Source: Tricholoma matsutake (Eukaryota; Basidiomycota; Agaricomycetes; Agaricales; Tricholomataceae). Taken from it: DNA of 64,000 nt. Location: positions 1,922,001-1,986,000 of the forward strand of contig AP026539.1 of the NCBI GenBank assembly GCA_026075535.2, given 5' to 3'. The notes below the pieces were generated by a model. It did not search any database. It saw nothing but the letters and a program-made list of their open reading frames with translations, and was not told where the DNA came from. A program made the position numbers and the translations under genes. Position 1 is the stretch's first letter; the number at the start of each line of letters is the position of its first letter. Of this stretch, positions 58,320-64,000 are shown piece by piece.

Positions 58320-58574
58320 CCCTCACATTGAATGCGAGGGAGTGGGGATAATTGTAATTATATACATAAACAAAAAATCCTCCCTCTCACAAGATGCGAG
58401 AGGGACTTTTATTTATATACATAAAAAGCTAACCCCTCGTGCTGAACGCGAGGGGGGAGGTAAAAACATGAAGAAAAAAATCCCTCCCCCACGCAAAATG
58501 GGGGAGGGGCACAATACTAATAAATAATTAAAAATACAAAAAAAATCCCTCCCCACATGAAGTGCGGGGGAGGG
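58320..58574. repeat. Array of five CCCTC...GAGGG hairpins
   Basis: Hairpins at about 58320-58340, 58381-58404, 58433-58455, 58481-58509 and 58547-58574, each flanked by A/T-rich spacers with ATATACATAAA words. Confidence 0.75.
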
Positions 58575-58620
58575 GGAGGGGATGCAACCCCGCTGTTGTC
58601 TGTCCTTCCACCCACGATCC

Positions 58621-58905
58621 ACCCCATGAGCAGTTGCTCGTGAGGCTGGGGGTGGGTGGTGCATTGTTGTCTCCTATCCATGCACCTGGGTGCTGTTCCA
58701 CCCACGTTCCACCCCATGAGCAGGTGCTCGTGAGGCTGGGGGTGGGTGGCTTGTCGTCGTTGTCGTTCCACCCGCGATCCACCCCATGAGCAGTTGCTCA
58801 TGAGGCTGGGGGCGGGTGGTGTGTTGTTGTCATCTCCTGTCCCTGTGCCTGGGCACCGTTCCACCCATGTTCCACCCCACAAGCAGTTGCTCGTGAGGCT
58901 GGGGG
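58621..58905. repeat. Array of four ATGAGCA..TGCTCGT hairpins
   Basis: Units starting near 58624, 58714, 58783 and 58873, each ATCCACCCC or TTCCACCCC, a GAGCAGTTGCTC-type palindrome, then GAGGCTGGGGGTGGGTGG. Period about 70-90 bp. Confidence 0.8.
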
Positions 58906-59808
58906 TGGGTGGCTTATTGTCATTTGTTGCTGTCGTCCCCTGTCTGAATTTCTGTTTTTTTTTTTTTTTTTTTTGGGGGGGGGGGTTTGGGTGCATCAGT
59001 GCGACATGCCACGGGTACAGAAGTTGGTGGGTGCTTACTAGGCAGGTACCCCCCTTCTGGGGTCTTCTGGCATCCCTCTGCACCCTCCTAGCCCATGTTG
59101 ACAGCCTCACATCCCATTTGAATGGGGAGGAGGTGATCGGGTGGGCGTGGGCATGGGTTGCGCGTTTTTTGTCGTGGCAGGTTGTCCCCAGCAGTATACA
59201 ACCTAAAAAGCAATAAATTACAATTAGTTAGTTTATAAAAACAAAAAGCAAATGAAAAAAACTCATATAGGGCCCAAACGATGCGATCTGCGTCGTTTGG
59301 GCCTGTGTTGACTCGTTTGCGGGTGGTGGCGTTGTTACTAGTAGATTATAACCTAGAAAATTAAAAAAATGAGTTAGTTAGTTTATTAAAACAAAAACCA
59401 AACAAAAAAAACTTATGTAGGGCCCATGTTGGCTCGTTTGCAGGTGGTGGCATCATTACTAGTAGATTATAACCTAGAAAACTAAAAAAATGAGCTAGTT
59501 AGTTTATTAAAACAAAAACCAAACGAAAAAAACTTACATAGGGCCCATCCAGTTGGCTCATTTGAAGGTGGTGGTGATGGTGGCATTGGGCATGGGAACA
59601 GTGGTGGTGGGTGCACACGCAGTGGTGGTGGTAGAGTGGAGAGGAGGAGGCGGCATTGGTGACAGTGGTGGTAGTGGTTGTGAGCTGGCAGTCACGTGTC
59701 ATGTGTCATGTGTATGCATACTTATCAATTATTCTGTTAATGGCTGTGATTAACTACATACCTTGGTTGGGTAATAAAAGTATTAAATGTATACCAAAGA
59801 ATAATTGC

Positions 59809-59875
59809 TTGGTAGCTCAGTGGTTAAGTGTGCTGTTATGTATGCAGACCCAAGGTCAAGAGTTCGATTATTGAT
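59809..59875 (+). repeat. tRNA-like module, plus strand
   Basis: GGTAGCTCAGTGGTTAAG (59810-59828) is a near-perfect tRNA A box; GAGTTCGATTATTG (59859) is a B box with two changes from consensus. Spacing fits a tRNA-like promoter. Acceptor-stem pairing is not evident. Confidence 0.6.
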
Positions 59876-59910
59876 GTGTGTCGAACTTTTTTTTGGGAAA
59901 GCACATGCAT

Positions 59911-59968
59911 TCCGGTTATTCCGGTTATTCCGGTTATTCCGGTTATTCCGGTTATTCCGGTTAGTCTG
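59911..59968 (+). repeat. 10-bp tandem array
   Basis: Six units of TTCCGGTTAT next to the right tRNA-like module, related in sequence to the 20-bp array at the other end. Confidence 0.95.
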
Positions 59969-60816
59969 GTTATTCCTGTTATTCTGGTTGTGATGAGTCC
60001 AGTCAGATTCCGGGGATTCCGGCTGTAAATTGGATCCTTATTCTGACCAGAATTGTGCTGCATAGGGAAAACTACATACAAAAAAAATCCCACTGGATTC
60101 TAGAAATTCTGGCTGGATGAACCGGAATCCAACCAGAATAGGTGGGGGAGTGTAAAGTACTCAGCTAGAGGAAGGTGAGCTGATCACCTTCCATGGGCTG
60201 TTAGGTCCTCATTTTACATCGATATTGTTCAGACTAAATATGGCTTTCGATATTCCTTTAGTGTGATCATTGTGTGGGACTGAGGACTTCTCAGGAATGT
60301 ATCATTGAGGAGGGCGCCCCAAAGTGCAAGAGATGCACTCAGGGGCTGCAGGGGTGCTACTGGGAGGGAGTGAGTCGAGGAAAAAGGCGAGCTCCAAGCG
60401 AGCTACAAAGGGTACTGCGGAGTCGACGGAGGTGTCGACTCCAAGATGTAGTAAGTGAAATCGCTCGTTAACAGTTATGATCACTAAATATGTATGGTTG
60501 CTTAGCAGTACGCATCTGGGCTATCCAGCCCATCCAAAACATGGAGGCCGGGCCCTCGAAAGTTGATGAGTGCCCAAAACGAACAGTGAAGGCAAAGACT
60601 AAGTTGGCTGAGAAGGAGAAGGGAAAGGGAAAGGCGAGAGAATGAGAGGTCAAACCCGAGGTCATGGGTGCAGTTGAGGAGGAGATAACGCAGTCAGACA
60701 CAGCAAGACTCTGTTGTCAGTAACTGGTGGAAGTCCTGGTGTGGAAAAAGCTGGAGGTGGAAGTTTTAATGGAGGAAATTGAGGTGTTGGAGAGGAAGTG
60801 GGAGGAATCCCAATAG

Positions 60817-61141
60817 AATTTTGTTGTATTGTTTTAATTTTATCATTTTTCTTGTGTCTGAGCGAGATAAGTTTGAAATGAGAAATATCGCATATGATTG
60901 AAGCCAAGAAATGTAAGATATATGCGAAAAAAACATAGAAGAGAAAAAGAAAAAGCAAGTAAGATGAACGATTCATCAAAATGAGACATAGGGGAAAGGC
61001 TCAGAACTCCTTCATAGCCGAAAAACCCCGTCGAGCTTGTGTGAACACATCTCAAATGATACCGCGACTTGTAATAGTACACTGTTATAAAATCAAGAGT
61101 TTGTTTCAATATCGCAAGTAGAAAAAGAAAAGAAAAATGGT
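60817..61141 (-). other. Spacer between the tail-to-tail antisense gene and pol
   Basis: 325 bp with poly-pyrimidine runs on the minus strand (TTTTTCTTTTCTTTTTC). It must hold the 3' end signals of the antisense gene. No further gene. Confidence 0.5.
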
Positions 61142-64000
61142 CTATTCGTCTTCATTGAGGTTAGGAATGCCTTCATCGATGTCTCCATCAACGTCCGATG
61201 TTGTTCGAAGTTGTTCGAGCTGACAATCATCGATATCAAAGAAGTTCAGAGGAAGGGGAATCAATTTTCGTGCTAGATATGGTAGAACTCGAAAAGCAGC
61301 TACTGGTCGATGAAGAACTGAACCGTCGAGCTTGCAAAGAATATAAGTGCCACCATAGTTTCATGCGATGACAATGAGTGGGCTGAGATATCAAGCTCGC
61401 ATTTTTCGATTAAGGGCTTTCTCGATCTGTGTGCTTCACATGAGTATGAGGTCACCTTTTTTGAAATCGTAGTCTTGAATTGTGTTTGCTTGTGAATTTC
61501 TTCGAAGTGTTTCACAGCTTCTCGTCGAGCAGTGTAGACTCTAGAGTAGAGTACTTTGAGATTGGTCGAGCGTTTCTGTAGTGCGATAGCACATTGGGCG
61601 ATGAGATCGGTGGAGGAGAGTATCAAATCAGGTGGTGGTTGTAGAAATGTTGCTTCTGAGATGTCGAGAGGGATGAGTGGATGAGAACCTGTGATCGCAA
61701 AATAGGGCGAACAGCCCATTTGTTTTTGAACTGTTACCCGTTCTGCCCAAAAGACCAAGTATTGAGTTTGATCACCATCAATGGCCTTGTAGAATGATTG
61801 TTGTATGTCGAAGTGGGCTCATTCAACAAGGCCGTTGGCACAAGAATTGTAGCCACTTATCTGAATGTAATTGATATGATAGCGCTTTGCCAAGTATTCG
61901 AGAACAGCAACAAATGCTGGGCCATTGTCAGTGACGATCTTGTAAAGCGAGACCCATCAACAAATGATTTCTTCGAAAATCCAATCGCCAATGGTCTTCA
62001 CTGTTTCATTGTGAAGCATCCTGAACTCCAGCCAGTACGATATCGAACATCGACCTTGTACTATATAGTGATATCCACCAGAAGGCAGCATGTGCATTGT
62101 GTTGATGTAGACTTTTCCAAATAGAGGGGCAGGGGTGGTGACGATTGGTGGAATAAGAAGATTTCAAGTTTGTCGCAACTGGCAGTAGTGGCATGTTCGG
62201 ATGTACCATGCAATATCAGCTTTCAGGTTGGGCCACCAGAATCATAGGGCAATGTGAGACTTCGTGGCAAAGATCATTTTGTGTCTGATATCATTGTGCA
62301 ATGACCGGATAATGTCAATGTGATGTTCTGGAATTGTGATGATCTTGTGTTCTCCATGATGATCTTTTTGCCATAGTTTTCTGGAATCTATGAAGAACTC
62401 GGTGCAATATCACACAAAGGTAGCATACTCGGTGTCTGATAGATTTTGGGGTTGCACCATATCGTCTAACCATCTATGAACGAGCAGTAATCATTCGTCT
62501 TCTTTCTTCACTTTGTCTGATCGAGGTATGTCTTCATACAAAACATCCTCCCCCTTACTGAAATCTGAAGCTTGGGCAAAAGTGGGATAAGTCATGTGAG
62601 AGGGGAAAGGTCGAATCGAGATTGGGTTGATTTGGTGAACAAAGGCTGTGTAGTTTGTCGATCCAGTTGCTGAATTCTTCTTCTACTTCGATATTGTCAT
62701 CTTCAGTTTGTTGAGGACATTGCAAAAGACTGTCCGGCCCATGGTGCATACCTGCAACATGAACTAGTGTGAAGTGGAATGTTAGAATGGAAATAATCCA
62801 TCGGTTGATGCTAGCGCTAGGCGCGATATTGGGATTTGAGAGCATGCCTTTGATATACCTCGCATCGACCACAATGATAAGGTTTTGTACCCCTATCAAA
62901 TATAAACAAAGTGCACCAAGAGCTCGATATAGACTGTAAAGTTCTAGTTTTGGTTGTGAGAATCAGGATTCGCAGTTGTTGAGTGTGATCGAGCCGAATT
63001 GACTGTAGTATCGTTTTTGAGGGTTATCATGGTTGCATTGCGCTAGGAAATAGCCAATTGCGATGCTTGATGTGTCGACTGTGAGGATGACTGGGGCGTT
63101 CGAGGTATAGTCGATGGCTCGAATCGCTGGCAAGTTTAGGAGTGCTTGCTTGAGATCTTCTTGCACTGCTACCTGAGATGGGCCAAAGTCAAAGGGTACA
63201 TCTTTTTGATTAAGGTTGATTAGTGCAGCTGCTCGATGTGCAAAACTCTGAATGAAAATTCAACAAACTCCAATCATTCCTAAGAACACCTTAACTTCTG
63301 TGAGCATACGACATGGACCCCACTTCTGAATCTTATCGATACATGTCAGGTCAGCCATTCAACCTTGAATATTGCATCAATGACCTATAACGATTATTTC
63401 GGGGACACAAGCAAATAACTTTGGTTCTGAGAATGTCCTACCACAATACTTCATGTGCTGGACAATGTGATTCAGGTTCTCGAAATGCTCCCATACAAAT
63501 CATCGAATGCCTGAGTTGTTGATGATCGCTTCGTAAGACCCACTGATCATTCAATATTCCGATTTCGGACCCTTCACTGGTGTCTTATCGATATAAGGGA
63601 TCATAATATGAGGGACTTTGGGTTGTAGGATGAAAGTGACATCATCATGTAGGATCAGAACTGCGTTCGTCCAACCCATCAGTAGGGTGACGACTCAAAG
63701 TGCGCCGAATGGGGTCTGGAAAGTCGTAAGATCTCGAGAAGATTCAGCTATGAGCCTTTTGTCGAATGCAACATATAAATCCAACATTCCACCACAAGTG
63801 CGTCCTCCAAACTGTTTGGCTAAATGCTCAGGGATCGGGATGACACCTGAGTGCTGAATCATAACCTGGTTTAGTGGCTCGAGACTATGGACTATTCGGA
63901 GTGATTTTGCATCTTTCTTCGCAATGCAAAACCATCATGATCGGTATGACGAGTTCGACGACTCGTAGACTCCTGCTTCAATCTTCTTTTTCAGCATTTC
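61142..64000 (-). pseudogene. Ty3 pol: RT, RNase H and integrase, decayed, 5' part outside the window
   Basis: Stop at 61142-61144 after LNEDE. From the right edge: RT fragments including LTTFQTPFGAL (about 63740) and PYIDKTPVKGP (63570-63600), where the catalytic YxDD reads YIDK (Lys at 63584-63586); then MADLTCIDKIQKWGPC, VKVFLGMIGVC (63260-63300), RNase H AIDYTSNAPVILTVDTSSIAIGY (63050-63120), a PKLELYSLYRAL block and DARYIKGMLSNPNIAPSASINRWI (62780-62860); integrase HHCC region (..ATKSHIAL, FWWPNLKADIAWYIRTCHYCQ, 62180-62260), DNGPAF (about 61930), GYNSCANGLVE with the catalytic Glu (61822), FWAERVTVQKQMGCSPYFAITGSHPLIP and a C-terminal tail. TGA at 62242 and 61819 stand where CGA is expected. 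Confidence 0.85.
62546..62570 (-). promoter_or_regulatory. Candidate central polypurine tract inside pol
   Basis: The minus strand reads TCAGATTTCAGTAAGGGGGA then GGATG; the 3' polypurine tract at 57092-57117 reads TCAGAATTTCAGTATGGGGG then AGGATG. About 24 of 26 positions match, while sequence outside this block does not. In pol it falls between RNase H and integrase and is also coding (SKGEDV). Confidence 0.5.

Larger units (their letters stand above)
57863..60163 (+). mobile_element. Composite TIR repeat with two tRNA-like modules, copy 2 (complete)
   Basis: Flanked by GCTAGAG at 57856-57862 and 60164-60170 (an 8-bp duplication if one mismatch is allowed). Ends form a 25-bp TIR: GTAATTTCCCCTCCCCCACC from 57865 against GTACTTTACACTCCCCCACC read inward from 60159, 22 of 25 matching. 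Order is as in copy 1: a 20-bp tandem array (57888-58035), minus-strand tRNA-like module, CCCTC hairpins (58320-58574), GAGCA/TGCTC hairpins (58624-58900), a T-run/G-run at 58956-58985, TAGATTATAACCTAGAAA blocks (59341, 59462), plus-strand tRNA-like module and a 10-bp TTCCGGTTAT array. 2301 bp, no transposase gene: non-autonomous, mobilised in trans, TIR and duplication size suggesting hAT. Confidence 0.75.
57154..60816 (+). pseudogene. Spliced antisense gene carried by the Ty3 element, split by a later insertion
   Basis: Encoded opposite to pol. Exon 1 57154-57294 (ATG, 47 codons), intron 57295-57343 (GTGTG..TGATAG, branch CTAAC), exon 2 from 57344: AEYNNLIGLFNEAHNDHVQ, ISLFAPFAREDWVLW, then a long charged coiled-coil-like stretch (LRKVEEERKRDEEMEAWQ). 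Beyond the insertion: PKCKRCTQGLQGCYWEGVSR (60310-60370), a CxxC...C cluster followed by a basic Ser-rich region, a Lys/Glu stretch, and a C-terminal coiled coil ending ERKWEESQ and stop at 60814-60816. Resembles uncharacterised Agaricomycete proteins with charged coils and a cysteine cluster; I infer possible nucleic-acid binding. Stops at 57584 and 57608 (CGA expected) and a frame change near 60420 show decay. Its ATG lies 60 bp from the 3' LTR, which may drive it. Confidence 0.6.
55879..64000 (-). mobile_element. Ty3 element with antisense gene, 3' part; continues past the window edge
   Basis: From right to left: reverse transcriptase, RNase H, integrase (61142-64000), tail-to-tail antisense gene (57154-60816), polypurine tract (57094) and 3' LTR. 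The antisense gene is split by a composite repeat (57863-60163). Gag, protease and 5' LTR lie outside the window. Grouping of pol, antisense gene and LTR into one element is an inference from order, from the polypurine tract and from my knowledge that proteins of this antisense type accompany this pol family in Agaricomycetes. Confidence 0.7.

Noticed and set aside
58517..59216. Long frames on both strands (197 and 156 residues)
   Set aside because: They read through the GAGCA/TGCTC hairpin units and repeat the same peptide per unit; no gene-like feature.
59809..59875. True tRNA gene
   Set aside because: The B box has two changes from consensus and no acceptor stem is visible; it lies in the same position of the repeat as 23201-23277.

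Overview
The window is a repeat-dense piece of a filamentous fungal genome, almost certainly a mushroom-forming basidiomycete (Agaricomycetes). Reasons: introns of about 50 bp with GT..AG borders and CTAAC-type branch sites, KDZ and Plavaka DNA transposases, DUF6589 and other Agaricomycete-specific transposon-associated proteins, a DUF6533 membrane protein, and Ty3 and Copia retrotransposons with the gag-pol sequences typical of that class. No bacterial features, rRNA, CRISPR or convincing tRNA gene were seen.

Layout. 0-16 kb: 22-bp tandem repeat and G/T-rich repeat debris, a Ty3 LTR-like leader with a gag pseudogene (1840-2550), a KDZ transposase pseudogene (2950-4545, +) abutting tail-to-tail a hAT transposase pseudogene (4545-7708, -), a Ulp1-type protease pseudogene (7930-9437, +), further transposon-associated fragments (9.7-14.6 kb) and a degraded leucine-rich host-type gene (14640-15578, +). 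16.2-17.8 kb: an apparently intact DUF6533 seven-helix membrane protein gene (-). 19.2-28.0 kb: a transposon-associated gene split by a complete Ty3/chromovirus element (19752-27610) with 576/574-bp LTRs and a matching 5-bp target duplication; this element is itself split by a composite repeat with two tRNA-like modules (21608-about 23400). 29-32.6 kb: a TIR repeat and a Ty3 solo LTR. 32.7-45.1 kb: transposon-associated genes on the minus strand (a large multidomain protein carrying a hAT-type MITE, a DUF6589 protein, a Plavaka transposase) with one divergent plus-strand gene. 45.2-46.5 kb: two short TIR elements. 46.7-48.0 kb: a complete nine-exon short-chain dehydrogenase/reductase gene. 49.3-50.1 kb: the 3' part of a host gene, cut by a Copia element (50146-55843). 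55.9-64 kb: a Ty3 element on the minus strand (LTR 55879-57093; pol 61142 to beyond the right edge) carrying, between pol and the 3' LTR, a spliced gene on the opposite strand (57154-60816) that is split by a second copy of the tRNA-like composite repeat (57863-60163).

Two host genes look intact (DUF6533 protein and the reductase); nearly everything else is decayed. The decay has a signature: the in-frame stops that could be read through are almost all TGA where CGA (Arg) is the natural source codon, i.e. C-to-T change, as produced by cytosine methylation or RIP-like mutation.

Most interesting points: the antisense spliced gene inside a Ty3 element; a near-copy of that element's 3' polypurine tract inside pol (candidate central polypurine tract); and a composite TIR repeat family with outward-facing tRNA-like modules and arrays of hairpins whose stems vary with base-pair compensation.
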